DNA from: Cricetomys ansorgei
Taxonomy: Eukaryota; Chordata; Mammalia; Rodentia; Nesomyidae
Length of the DNA: 64,000 nt
Direction: 5' to 3'
Assembly: GCA_026225945.1 (NCBI GenBank)
Contig: JAMJFZ010002307.1
Coordinates: 4,171,001 to 4,235,000 of the forward strand
Positions within the stretch are counted from its first letter, which is position 1; the number at the start of each line of letters is the position of its first letter. The translations under genes and the position numbers were made by a program. This document shows, one piece after another, positions 35,559 to 46,735 of this stretch. The notes under the pieces were generated by a model. That model had not been told where the DNA came from and did not search any database. It saw nothing but the letters and a program-made list of their open reading frames with translations.

Positions 35559-36099
35559 GACCAGTGTCTCTGTCCAGAGTCTTGAATATTGAAAGGAACC
35601 TATAATTGTTCTTTTTATTTATAAAAATAAATATATTTTAACATAACTTTATGCCCATTTAGATTTTTTCTCCATTTGAAAAGATATTATTGCTATTTGC
35701 CAAGATTCACTTTGCCATTTTAAAGAAAAAGAATTGTCCATATTTTGGTGCACTTACTATATTTCAGCCCAATTTGATATATAAAAGTATTATTAGCAAT
35801 ATTGACATACATATATGATTTCAATGATAATAATTTAGCAAGTATTTCTCAAGTCCTAATATTGAAGGAGATTATTTTATTACTTGCTTCAAATATAGAG
35901 CAACCCATGTCAGAATTCAGAAATTACTGATTCCCTTCAGGATCAGCAATTCCTCTTTGCATAGTGAAATGATAAGTGGATTTAAAATGACAGTTTAAAG
36001 CATGTATCTAAAACCAAATACAAAGCATCCTTTACTTGCTGAAGGTAGGTTATACCTGCATAGAAAATTGTAGCTGATGTGTTTCTCTGAATGCCTGAC

Positions 36100-36420
36100 T
36101 ATTCTGTCTATGTATTTCTTCTCTTTCCATTGCCTAACTGGCTAATCCAGCACACGTGTGGTCCTCTGGGCCTGCGGTTTGCAGGCAGGATGATGAGCCT
36201 GCACGCTTCCTCTCCCAGGCTTCACTGGGTGTCCCTGTGCTCTCCCGAGCTGAGACAGATGGCTGCTGTTGAGTTGTGTGCGTGGGAGAAGGGACTTCCA
36301 CATGTGATTCTTACCATTTGGCAGTAATTAGTTTGTTGTATAAATTAACATTAACTGAGCCATTCTTGAGGAATTGTTTGTAATTATCTTTTCTGAGCCT
36401 CTGAGTCGTGTAAAGAAATA
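36100..36420. promoter_or_regulatory. Candidate conserved noncoding element
   Basis: A repeat-free block with a GC-richer left half, including an E-box CACGTG at 36153-36158. The AT-rich right half carries TAATTA (36325-36330) and TAAATTAACATTAACT. The composition stands out from the AT-rich surroundings. Regulatory function is inferred only. Confidence 0.3.
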
Positions 36421-39209
36421 AAAAGCAGGGAAGAAACCATTTTTTGTTGGATAAAAGTTGAAGAGTCTATCATTAGACAAAATAGAATCACAATTATTAT
36501 TGTATGCCCAAAGACTGAAAACTCTGAGAGAACCATGAGATGGAGAAGTCCAAAGATTTTTCCTAGAACTAAATGGTTGAGAAACACAATTAGCTTTTCA
36601 GAAACTGCTCGATGCTTTTCTGGCTGTTAACGCAGAACTGAATGTAAAAGAGAAATAAGAAGTGGAAGGTGGAGTTTGAGGAATTTTTCTTCATTTAGCA
36701 ATAACAGTGTTGGGTGTTCATCATGGCCTCTTGGAGGTCACCAACTGCCCTGTCTTTTTGCTTCTTCATTTAGAAACTCCAAGGAGACCCATTTTAGAAG
36801 ATTTGTATATAGCACGTCTCTAGGCACCTTCTTAGGCAAAGTTAGCCACCAGGGGATAGAAATTTCAGAATTCAAGCTTTAAACTCTGAATGGGGGTCTA
36901 AATGGCTGTTCTGTCTGCTAACCTGGCTTCCCTTCCAGTGTAGAGACTGGATCTCAGGTGAACACAATATCCTGCTCTACTAGCAGTCTGCCTTGATTTG
37001 GTTGTGAGCTTGCATGGATATTTCTAGGCTTAAATTCTTCTTTGGCTTCTTTTGTAAAGAGATCTAATAACTAGAACTGACTGTCTTTCAAAGTATCAAT
37101 GTTTCTTTCTGGAAGAAAAAAGTCCCCATCTGTGTTTTCTCTTTGCAAATTTCTATCAGAAATTGTCTTGAGGAACCAATTCTTGCTAGGCATTTTGCCC
37201 CAAGCTAGTTAACATGTGTCCCAGGCTAATTCAGTTCTGAGACTTTTATTATAATAAAACAATTTAAATGATCTTAAAATATATAAGTAACTAATTTTAA
37301 TTGTATATTTCTTGAAAGTTCAACAGTGCTTTGGACTTATTTAGGATGATTATATTTAAGGCACTTTAAAATCGTTTGTGTTGTTGCTGTTGTTGTCTTG
37401 AGTTTTGTAGATCCTCCATGTATTTATAATATTTTGAGCTTAACCAAAGATCAATTCCTTTCTCAAATGAAGGTCTTTCATGAAGAATTCCTGAAGGAGG
37501 AGATATGGGGATAGCTAAATAACAGTGAAGATCTTGGCCAAAGTAAATGGAAAACTATTATGTTAGAAGCTCCTCTGTGTGCATGTGTGTGTAAGCTGAG
37601 TTCAAATGGAATTACACTGTAAGAGGGGATAAATGACTCCCAGACACCACAGGTTATCAGTCCAGTGTCTGAAGTAGCTTATCTCACTTTGAGTTGTTGG
37701 TTGGTGGGGGTGGGGGTGGATCCTACATCCAACCAAACAATGCAGGCTATTCTGATTTATTATAACTGATGTATTTAAAAAGTACTTCTAACACTGAATC
37801 TATTGTTAAGAAATATCAAAATCCCAAGGGCTGTGTGCATATAAGTTGGACCCTCTGTAAAATACATCTGCTTGTCTCTGGATTAAACAAATTTGAAAAC
37901 CATGTTTTAATTGTACCTCATTTGACTTGACCATTTGGGGCTCAGCAAGTTATTTTCACGTGTTATATTGCCTTCAGTGGAACAAAGGGAAATATTATTG
38001 TCTTTATTTTGGCTCTAAACCAAATGAATGCAAGTTCTCCATTCTCTGTACTATTCTGTGTCAGGACATGAACAAGAGAGAAGCCACGTTTAGCCTCAAA
38101 ATAATTGTTTTCCAGATTCATAAAACAGGGGTGTGTTTACTTTGAAATGAAGCAAATTAGAATTTTGAAATATATTAATCCTATGTAGTACACATTACAT
38201 ACAGACAGCATGAGTATAATTTTGGGATCATGTTTTAAAGGAACAGCTTTTGATTTTTGGACATTGGTAGTCCCAATATTAAGCTCTTTATAGAGGGAAA
38301 AGTAATTTTTATACCCTTAAGTAAATTAGCAGGTTAATTCCTGGAAGTGAAGAAAAATAAATAACTTTTCTTTAAAATTTTGGATGTACTCATTTATGAA
38401 CCCATGTTCATAAGAATAACCCATTTATGTTTCTATGCCCCATTTAAAGAAATCACAGAGCTCTGCCACTGGCACCCCACAAGGCTTCCTTTGTATTCTC
38501 AGGTTTGGGGAAATTATTTTGATATTTCTTCTTTCAAAGAAATGATTTTTACTTTAAAACAATCAACACTGACAAATGTACTATCCAAACCCAACTCTGT
38601 GCATGCTTTTTGGCAACCATCTGAAATACAAACTCTCCTGTGACATGATATATTTTGGAACCAAAGATAAGAAGAGAGAGAGAGAAAAAAAACATTCTCT
38701 TGTGTGGCTGTGCAACTCAAAGAGAATACGTTAATTAACCCAGGGGAGTTCCCAGGAAGCTGTACTGAGAAACTGCACCTTTGAAATCTGGTGATCTTTA
38801 TCCACTGTTGAGTTTGGGTCAAAGACCTTGGACAAGGAAGGAAAAAAGGGAAGGCATTCTGTTATAGGAACCAGATGTTAAAAACTGATAAAGGCTGACC
38901 AGCCCCCCTGCTGTAAAAATCTAACCCCACCTCCATCAAAAGGTGACATTCTCCTTGGACGCCCCTCTGTCCTTCTAGAGAGAGAGACACAATCCTGGCG
39001 CTGCTTCTTCTCTGGCCTACCTTGTCGAATGGCCCGGGAAGACTAAACAGGTGTTACCTACTTTTGATTTCAGTGCATTTAAATTAATCCTGTCAGCTCA
39101 GCTGTTAAAACAACTGTCATCTCCAGCTGTTAGTAATTTTCGACTGGGCACTTTTACAGGTTGCCAAGATCAGCCTGCATTGTGCCTCTCTGAAAGCACC
39201 AGAGTAACA

Positions 39210-39210
<1 letters not shown>

Positions 39211-39250
<40 letters not shown>
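39211..39250. repeat. (TG)n microsatellite
   Basis: About 19 uninterrupted TG units. Confidence 0.97.
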
Positions 39251-39251
<1 letters not shown>

Positions 39252-40000
39252 AAAAGAAACTCGTATTATGATGTAGCACATAGGAAATGATCATAAAAAT
39301 CCTTAGTTCATAATTCAGCCTGAAGCCATGTCTGTGCTATAGATGAGAGCTATGCGCTAAGCACCGTTCCTGCCTGTGTCTGGTTGTGTGCTATACGACT
39401 TAGTGTGCATTTAATCAACTTGGAAAATGTAAAAGAAGGAGGAGTTCGATGACTAGAGACAGCATTGCACCTGTTATGATTATTCCCACATTTACAACAG
39501 CACTGCGCATTTCTCATAGGTTTATAGCCTTAGCCTTTCTCTTTCTGTCAGATGCTCGGATCTTTTGTCCCAGCTTCACATTCTGAGCAACCCTGCTCTC
39601 AGCCTTATACTGGGTCTGAAATATATGTTTGAGGGTTAGATTCTCTTCTTTTGAACATTTTAATTCCTAAGGGGCATTCATTTCCTTGAATATTGTCAAA
39701 CCTTGGGATCATATCCTCATGTTGGAGAGAGGAGGAAAGGTCTTTAGAAAATACTCTGAATTTTCTACAGTTCAGAGCCCTGAAGTGCACAGTCATTTCA
39801 ACTCTGTAAAAGTAAAAAAATAAAATAAAATCAGACTATTCATTTACTATGTGACTGCCTGGAACTCAAGAGTTTTATCTATATTTTAACACTACAAATT
39901 ATAAAACGGAAAAAATCATAGGTTGTCAGTTTATTTTATGTTGACTGAATTGGGGTATAAGGTCTTGACTGTAACATGTATGTCTCAAAAGAAAATTAGA

Positions 40001-40184
40001 GCAGGGCAGTGGTGGCACCCACCTTTAATCCCTTTAATCCCAGCACTCAGGAGGCAGAGGCAGGCGGATCTCTGTGAGTTCGAGGCTGCCTGCTCTACAG
40101 AGTGAGTTCCAGGACAGCCAGAGTTACAACAGAGAAACCCTGTCCCAAAAAAACAAAAATAATAATAACAATAATAATAATAAT
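40001..40184 (+). mobile_element. B1 SINE with perfect target-site duplication
   Basis: A near-consensus B1 (GCAGGGCAGTGGTGGCACCC, GGAGGCAGAGGCAGGCGGAT, GTGAGTTCGAGGCTGCCTGC, ACAGAGAAACCCTGTCCC) with a tail of A then AAT units. AGAAAATTAGA occurs exactly at both ends (39990-40000 and 40185-40195). An internal CTTTAATCC is duplicated. It is the best-preserved SINE in the window. Confidence 0.97.
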
Positions 40185-41020
40185 AGAAAATTAGAAACAA
40201 CTCTGCTATTGATTTTTAATTTCTTATATTTCAGAACAGCATAGCCATATTATGAATGAAAATACTTTTCAATAAAATGTACAATAATCATAAATCTTCA
40301 GACTAATTCATAATATTTTGGAAGATGTATTAAATGGCAAAAACTGTCATTGACTTGTTAAGTGTCCTCTTTCTTTTTCAATAATTGTGCTTGTAAAAGC
40401 ACAAGTGTTTAGGGAGGCTATTTCATGCACAGAGTTGATGAAGCTAGAGGAAAGCAGGTGTAAAAAAACATATTTACATTCTGCACTCCTGTCACTCACC
40501 TTTGCCCCTGCCACACAGCCTGGTTCTTTCTGGAAGGAGTCAGGCAACTGATTTCCTTGCCCATCTCTTCACAGATCTTTTGTTCACGTGCCAGCATTTA
40601 ATTGTGCAGAAATATGTCTGTCTTTCAGATTTACACCACAAACACACCTATTAAGCCCAGGCTTATATGTCATTTCCCAGTTAGTGTAATGATTAAATCT
40701 TAGTTATTCTCTAAACACATACAACCCTAAAGGAATGGGTCACATTATGTGTGTGCCTAGGAAAGTGGTTTATGTTTTAATAGTAAAGGATTACAATTTA
40801 AATTCGGTTTCATATTGGTGTCAATACTGTCCCTACTTAGCAAAGTTAAAGTGTAGTAATCCCTCTATGAGAAGAGGGCGGTGTGAATAATCTCACACAT
40901 GTAATGCAGATACCTGGAAAGATGGAGCATTATTGCTAAAGACAACTGGATTTTAAATAGATACACTGATATAAAATTCATAAAATGAAACTGCTAAGTT
41001 CAGAACGCGTTAATAGCTTC

Positions 41021-41305
41021 TGCACATGGCAGTATCGGGAGGTGGCGGAAAGCAACGAGGTGACACCTCGTAGGAGTCCTTGCCACTATGGGTGTGTGTA
41101 GCCTTGAAGGTGATGAGGAACAAGGCCCTCCTTGTTCTCTCGCTGGAGTTCAGATTTGGAGAACAGTTTTGCCCCAAAGCAATGCAATTAGTCCATTGGC
41201 TCAGGAACTAAAACTTCCCAAACCATGAGCCCAAATAAACTTTTCTTCTTTGTAAGCTGAGTCTATGAAGTATTTGTTAGAGTTAAGGAGAGCCAACATG
41301 AGGAA
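41021..41305 (+). mobile_element. MaLR-type LTR (MST/MT-like)
   Basis: CAGTATCGGGAGGTGGCGG, AGGTGACACCTCGTAGGAGT, CACTATGGGTGTGTGTAGCC, GGCTCAGGAACTAAAACTTC and CCATGAGCCCAAATAAACTT, then TATTTGTTAGAGTTAAGGAG, follow the order of a MaLR LTR including its AATAAA region. It is a solo and decayed. Confidence 0.65.
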
Positions 41306-41972
41306 TTATTGTGATCTACTAAATAAAATGTTTTTTACTATAGGCTTTTTCTCAACTCTTTTTATAGGACAAGGAGCAGGCAGTTCACATAATGACGGTA
41401 CCCAGGCTGCTGGATCATGTTTTTCATTGACACTGATCCTGGGAATAACCGAAAGATCTGTTTAAATTGGGTTGTGCAGGGTAAGTGTGTAGCCTTACAC
41501 TGGGGTTATCTGGGATAGAGCATGGCACCATAGGTCGTCCAGCCATCGCATTGCTGGAGGCCAGAGAGGAGGAGACATTGCTGCTTGCTCCTTGATATTC
41601 ACGTTCTCACGGTCTTCAGAGGGATATTGCTGAGAAATGTCAGGATTAAGTGTAGAACACTGTCCATTGAATAGTAGGCAAAAAGTTTCTTGGGCCTAGT
41701 AACAAAGTTCACAAAGATGCAATGTGGCCCATAGTATGGCAGTGTCCTTAAGGTGATGCAACTGTGGCCCATCATATGCAAATGCCCTCAGGAGAGGTGG
41801 GTGTGGCCCATAGCATGACAATGTGCTCAGGTGATATGAAATACTGAAGAGCAGGAGCTACCTTCTTCTGGGCAGATGAAGGGCCGTCTTTTAGACATGG
41901 TAAACTTGAGATAGCATCATGTCAGACAAGGCGTTTGAAGAACATTCAAACAGCATAGGCCGGATCATCCAG

Positions 41973-42058
41973 CTTTTCATGTGGATGCTGGGGATCCAAT
42001 CTTGGCTCTTCATGTTTGTAAGACAAGCACCTTTTAGAGCAAGCCATGTTCTCAGTTA
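41973..42058 (-). mobile_element. B4/B2-like SINE fragment
   Basis: TTCATGTGGATGCTGGGGAT, CCAATCTTGGCTCTTCATGT, TTGTAAGACAAGCACCTTTT and AGCAAGCCATGTTCTCAG match the reversed left half of the tRNA-derived rodent SINEs. Confidence 0.55.
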
Positions 42059-42653
42059 GTGTGATATAAAATCAGAGAGAGGGGAATAACTGTATTTGAG
42101 GACAGATTCCTGCACTGTCTTGAGAAGAAGAGTGTCTGAATATAGAGAAGAAAAGAACAACATGAGGAAAGTTTAGATGGAACATGGTTTATGAACTCTG
42201 GAGCAGAGTGGCTGGGGTGGGAGTGGTTAACAGTACGGTATTCCATAGTGAGCCTGAGACATAGGTAGTTATCTGATCAGAACCCAGACTGCAGAAGACT
42301 TAAGCAGCATGACTAAAATCAAATGATATTTACTTTGTAGGAAATGGTGTACGAACCCACAGAAGATGATTAATGCGGATCACACTGTGGCATGGAAGCA
42401 CGTATACTGCATACACAATGCAGTTGACATTTTATTTCCTGCACATTTGAGGCAATATAGATTAGGATGGACTTGAGGACAGAATTCGTTTGGTCCACAA
42501 CTAAGGATAATCACATAGTCAGATCATACAGACATGGATGCGAGTCATGTTTTCTGTGTTGTTTGGGAACAAAAGTAAGAAGTCCAAAGGTTGGCATCCA
42601 GTTACTAGCTTTGGTTGTGTTAGTCACATAGTGAGTCTATGTCATGTGCAACA

Positions 42654-43050
42654 GTCGATTTCCATTGTCAATTTGATTTGGTTGAGAGACGCCCAGAGGA
42701 TTAGCACAGCACTCCCTTGGGTGTGTCTGTGTGGTGTTTGAAGACATTAGACTTCAAGGTACTGACCTACAGATAGTTTAATCACTGATAGATTCTGAAT
42801 TCGGGTAAAGTTTTAGAGGTGGCAGTTCTGTGGAAAGCAAGGGCTACTTAAAGGGATCAGACTGCTGGGGGTGTGCCCTCCTGTGTCTTGCAGTACCACT
42901 TCCTGTTAGTGCTCTGCAACCTATCTGCCATGAGTTACTCAGCTCTCCCCCACCCTCCCTTCCCCACCATGATGGACAAAGCACAACCTCCTTCCCTTCT
43001 TTCAGTTGTCTGTCTCGGGCATTTTGTCCCAGTGACAAGGAAATGGACCA
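42654..43050 (+). mobile_element. MaLR-type LTR (MLT1/MT-like)
   Basis: The start CATTGTCAATTTGATTTGGT, CTTGGGTGTGTCTGTGTGG, then CCACCATGATGGACAAAGCA and GGGCATTTTGTCCCAGTGAC, AAGGAAATGGAC, follows the plan of a MaLR LTR from its 5' CAACTTGACTGG-like start to its 3' end. It is diverged and a solo. Confidence 0.5.
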
Positions 43051-44005
43051 CTGTGTGTGCGTTTCTCATGTGTAAAGGTCTGCTTTAGGAGTCTTGTGAT
43101 TTTAAACAGAAGGAGGATATTATATTTCTCAGACTTTATTCCGTGCCTAACTTTAGTTGTTTCATGTCTTTCCCAGAAGAGGGATTTCCTAACCTGGTAA
43201 TTGACAAATGAATGTTGGAAGCCATTGTAATCATTTTTCTAAAAGGAGATTAGAACATGATGATTAGTAAGATCATTTAATGAACTAAAATATCTGGGTA
43301 GTTTTTCATAAGTGTAAAATTTAGCGATAGATATCATCTGAAATCAGAAAGAAGAGTGAACCTGATAGCCAAGTATCACTGTAATTTAACTTATAAATCA
43401 ACTGACAAATTATATTCGAATTAACTTTTCACTAAATATTTTTGTAAAGTATGCAAACTCTTAGGCATAAAAAATTCATTCTTTGGTAAAGTAGACTTGT
43501 GTGTATAAAATATGGGAAACCCTACAGTCTCTTATTTGATTGCGTCAAATCACGTTATGTTTTCATCTATAAAAGTTACATTCATTTTTAAGAAATCATT
43601 TCAGTAGGAATATGAACTTACCCTCTTGGTCTCTAGTGCGTTAGGAAATATAATGGGCTATGATGACTTCCTCCATCTTTGAATTGTCACTTCTAAAATC
43701 TGTAGGCTACGTATCGTCGGTGTGGGGGCTCACCAGACAGTTGCTGCAGATCCTCGTGCTCCCATATTCACCATGCTCCCCTTGCTCCCTTTTTCCTACC
43801 ACAATCCCTCCCCTTTCTTCATCACTAGATGCATCACTAGAACGGGTCTTCCTATCTATCATGGTCAATTAGCCCAACCCCACTGGATTCTGTTGGCGTG
43901 CTGGCAGTGTGTGGGGGCATTACCAAACTGCCCGGAGCCAACAGTCAGAAAGAAAGACTTCATGCTCTTTCCACATCCACTTGGGAGAAGTCACTCAGAG
44001 CAGTT

Positions 44006-44165
44006 TTGCTGACATGGTGGTGTTCATCTATGATCCTAGCATTCTAGAAGTGGAGGGAGGAGGGTGGCCACAAGTTTAGAGTAATTCTGGGCTATATAGT
44101 AAGTTCTAAGCCTTCCTGGCCTACAGAGTGAGGGCCGTGTCTCATAAAATAAGAGAAAACCAAAA
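44006..44165 (+). mobile_element. Old B1-type SINE
   Basis: TTTGCTGACATGGTGGTGTT, ATGATCCTAGCATTCTAGAA, CACAAGTTTAGAGTAATTCT, TTCCTGGCCTACAGAGTGAG and GGCCGTGTCTCATAAAATA are B1 words with an internal B1/PB1-like arrangement. Confidence 0.7.
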
Positions 44166-45089
44166 CAAGACTGAATGCAACCACTGAATTGATTTCCCCT
44201 GGGAGGTTTCTCCAAGTGGGCTGAGTCTGGGTGAACTGTTTCTTAGCAACAGGACATGCTGATCAATACATTCACATTTCAACATGGTCTCCAAGTAACT
44301 TGATGCTTTGTATTAGTATCATAATTAATTCTATGTTCTATAAGGTAAGATGATAATGATTTCACAGATTAGGAAAAAGGCAAAGACCTCCAGTGAGAAT
44401 GCTTCTTCTTCTTCTTTGGAATGTCTTCCTTTGTTGGGCTGGCTTCTGTTGCAAATGCAGTCTGCCATGTGAACATCTGCAGGGCTTTCTCTCTGAAGGC
44501 CCCACTTCAGAGAAGCATCTAACCTGACAGGTGTAAGAGGAAACCGGCAAGAATAGCATTTGCTGCTCTTCAGCTGTGTTCATAGATTAGCGCTCTGGGT
44601 ACTTCATGCTTTGAATGCGTTTGGCTCAAAGTTCATCTTGTTTTGTAAAGAAAAGTGACAGCTAAACTTCCTATCATTATGTCCCAGTTTTGCAGAATTT
44701 CCATTCTTTGTGTCCTACTGAGTTAGTTCTTTGCTTCATCCACCTGACGGTTCATTCCTCCTGTAAGGAAGTTTCACGGAATTCTCCGTGTTGGGGCACA
44801 AAGTGGCCACAGCTCCATGAAAGCTTTATTGATGTTGTACACCAGAGGTAGAAAGCACCATAATTCCCTTCATGACTATGCATATTAGATCTCAACCTGA
44901 GAATACTTCTGTTATTTTATAAGTACACTGCTGTATGAGCCCGTGTTATATCTTAAATTTATATTTTATGCCCAATTTCAGTATCTCTAAAATATTGCAT
45001 TGAAATAATATGACCAAATTTAAACTAGATTGTGATTTACAGCAAAATGCAATCTGTCCATCTTTAAATCTCCATATATAAAACAAACA

Positions 45090-45246
45090 CTGTGTGTATG
45101 TTTGTTTATGTGCATGTTTGTGTATGTATGTGGTGGGGAGGTATGTGGGGGTGATGTGTATGGGGTGTCTGTGTGTGTAGTGTGAGGGTATGTGGAGGAG
45201 GTATGTGAGTGGGGTGTGTGTGTGTGTATGTGTGTGTGTGTGTATT
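45090..45246. repeat. Imperfect TG/GGTG-rich repeat
   Basis: TG repeats broken by TTTG, GGTGGGGAGG and GGGGTGTC words, ending in (TG)n. A further short TG run follows at 45285-45310. Confidence 0.9.
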
Positions 45247-45439
45247 TATAAGTTTTTGCCAAAAAAAACCAGAAAGATTAGGTATGTGTGTGGATGGTGT
45301 GTGTGTGCACACTCGAGTGCACAGGGCGGAGTGGGTGGGTTGTATACTCTGGTCAAGACATGCATGTAGATGTCACAGAATAGCCTTTGGACATTGATTC
45401 TCACCTTTCCACATTATTTGAGGCAGTGTCTCTTTGCTG

Positions 45440-45643
45440 CTGTGAAGGCCTTGCTAGTTGTCCATTGAGCTCCCAGGGCTTCTGTTGTCTCATTCTCCCA
45501 CATCTGTCCCAAGAGGTGTGCTAGGATTTCAGATGTTTGTGCTCCTGTCTCCTGTGTCTGCTTTGATGTGGGTTCTGGAGTTCCAAAGTCTGGTTGTCAG
45601 GCCTGTGTGGCAAACAATTTTACTCACTCAGTTACCCCTAAAA
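45440..45643 (-). mobile_element. B4-type composite SINE
   Basis: CCATTGAGCTCCCAGGGCTT, CTGTTGTCTCATTCTCCCAC and AGGTGTGCTAGGATTTCAG (B1-like part) are followed by TGATGTGGGTTCTGGAGTTC, GTTGTCAGGCCTGTGTGGCA and TTTTACTCACTCAGTTACCC (tRNA-like part), all reversed. The order fits a B4 dimer. Confidence 0.65.
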
Positions 45644-46090
45644 TAAGATTTTAGCCTTTACTTTTATAGCATTTCATTCAGAAACCAGTATGTAGTATGG
45701 TCTTTTAAATCTTAACTGTCAGAATGCTTCTTACTGTTCTGTTGGATAAATAATTTTGTTCACATTTAATAATACTAAGACTATTTTCTTTATTGCATAC
45801 CTTATAAATATTCAAAGAATATATTAAAAGAACTCAAAGCTTCATAGGAATAAGTATAGCGTCCCATCAGTGTTTACTCAGTGGCATTTTTGGTACAAAG
45901 TTCACAACAATGTCTCCTGTTTAAAGGATTCTACCCGGTTCAATCCATTGGCTGCTATTATATTCTTCCCTGATTGAACTGGCTTAGGGGTTTTCTGTTT
46001 CCCCATTTTATAGCATTAGCAAGTAGAAGGTATCTTTAAATGTCTTTTGTTTGAAACATGCTGAGTTTCTTACAAAGAGCTCACTGCACA

Positions 46091-46252
46091 GCCAGGCATT
46101 GTGGCACACATCTGTAACCCCAGCTCTCTGCACTTCCAGGTGTTGGGGCACACATCTGTAACCCCAGCAGAAGGATCAGGTGTTCAAAGTCATCCTCTGC
46201 TGTAGAACAAGACTGAAGCAAGATGCAGCTGCACGAAATCCTGTCTTAAAAT
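46091..46252 (+). mobile_element. B1-type SINE with internal 44-bp duplication
   Basis: GCCAGGCATTGTGGCACACA and TCTGTAACCCCAGC are B1 5' words. They occur twice, at 46092-46124 and 46136-46168, with 3 mismatches in 33. A degraded middle (GTGTTCAAAGTCATCCTCTG) and CCTGTCTTAAAATAA follow. Confidence 0.85.
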
Positions 46253-46261
46253 AATTTTTTA

Positions 46262-46735
46262 AAATTGCATTAGTTCTTTGAGAATCTTAGATGGCTTTGA
46301 TCATACTTAACCCCTAACCCAGATCTTCCAATATACACCTCCCCTTGCTCCAAGTTTTTGCCTGTTAAAAAAAAATCAAGACCAGTTTGTCCTGACCCAA
46401 TATTCTTGGATATGTCATCTTCCACGGGAGTGCGGTGACTTACAAGGGACTGCATGCTTAGAGATTATCTGATCCTCCTCACAGCAGCTAAGGGCTGCCA
46501 TGAGGTCCTTGCTAGGGGAGAGACTTCATGTCCAATGCCTCCTCCATGCTGGGGTTCTGTCTGGCTTGAGCTTGCACAGCTCCTGTGCAAGCTGTCACAC
46601 CTGCTGTGAGTTCGTGGGTTCGGCTGCCCCACTGTGTTTTGAAGATGCTGATCCCTTAGTTGTTCTACCATAGGCTCTGGTTTTCTACATCTTGGCCAGT
46701 TGTGGATCTCTATGAACATCTTTTTTAAAAAGCCA
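46262..46735. mobile_element. L1 3'-end-like rodent repeat
   Basis: CAAGACCAGTTTGTCCTGAC, CAATATTCTTGGATATGTCA, CTTCCACGGGAGTGCGGTGA, CCTCCTCCATGCTGGGGTTC, TGTCTGGCTTGAGCTTGCAC and CCTGCTGTGAGTTCGTGGG match a repeat I know to be common in rodent genomes and believe to be an L1 3' untranslated region. Strand and family were not settled. Confidence 0.6.
46569..46593. other. Perfect 11-bp inverted repeat
   Basis: AGCTTGCACAG (46569-46579) and CTGTGCAAGCT (46583-46593) are exact reverse complements around the loop CTC. It lies inside the L1-like repeat. Confidence 0.9.
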
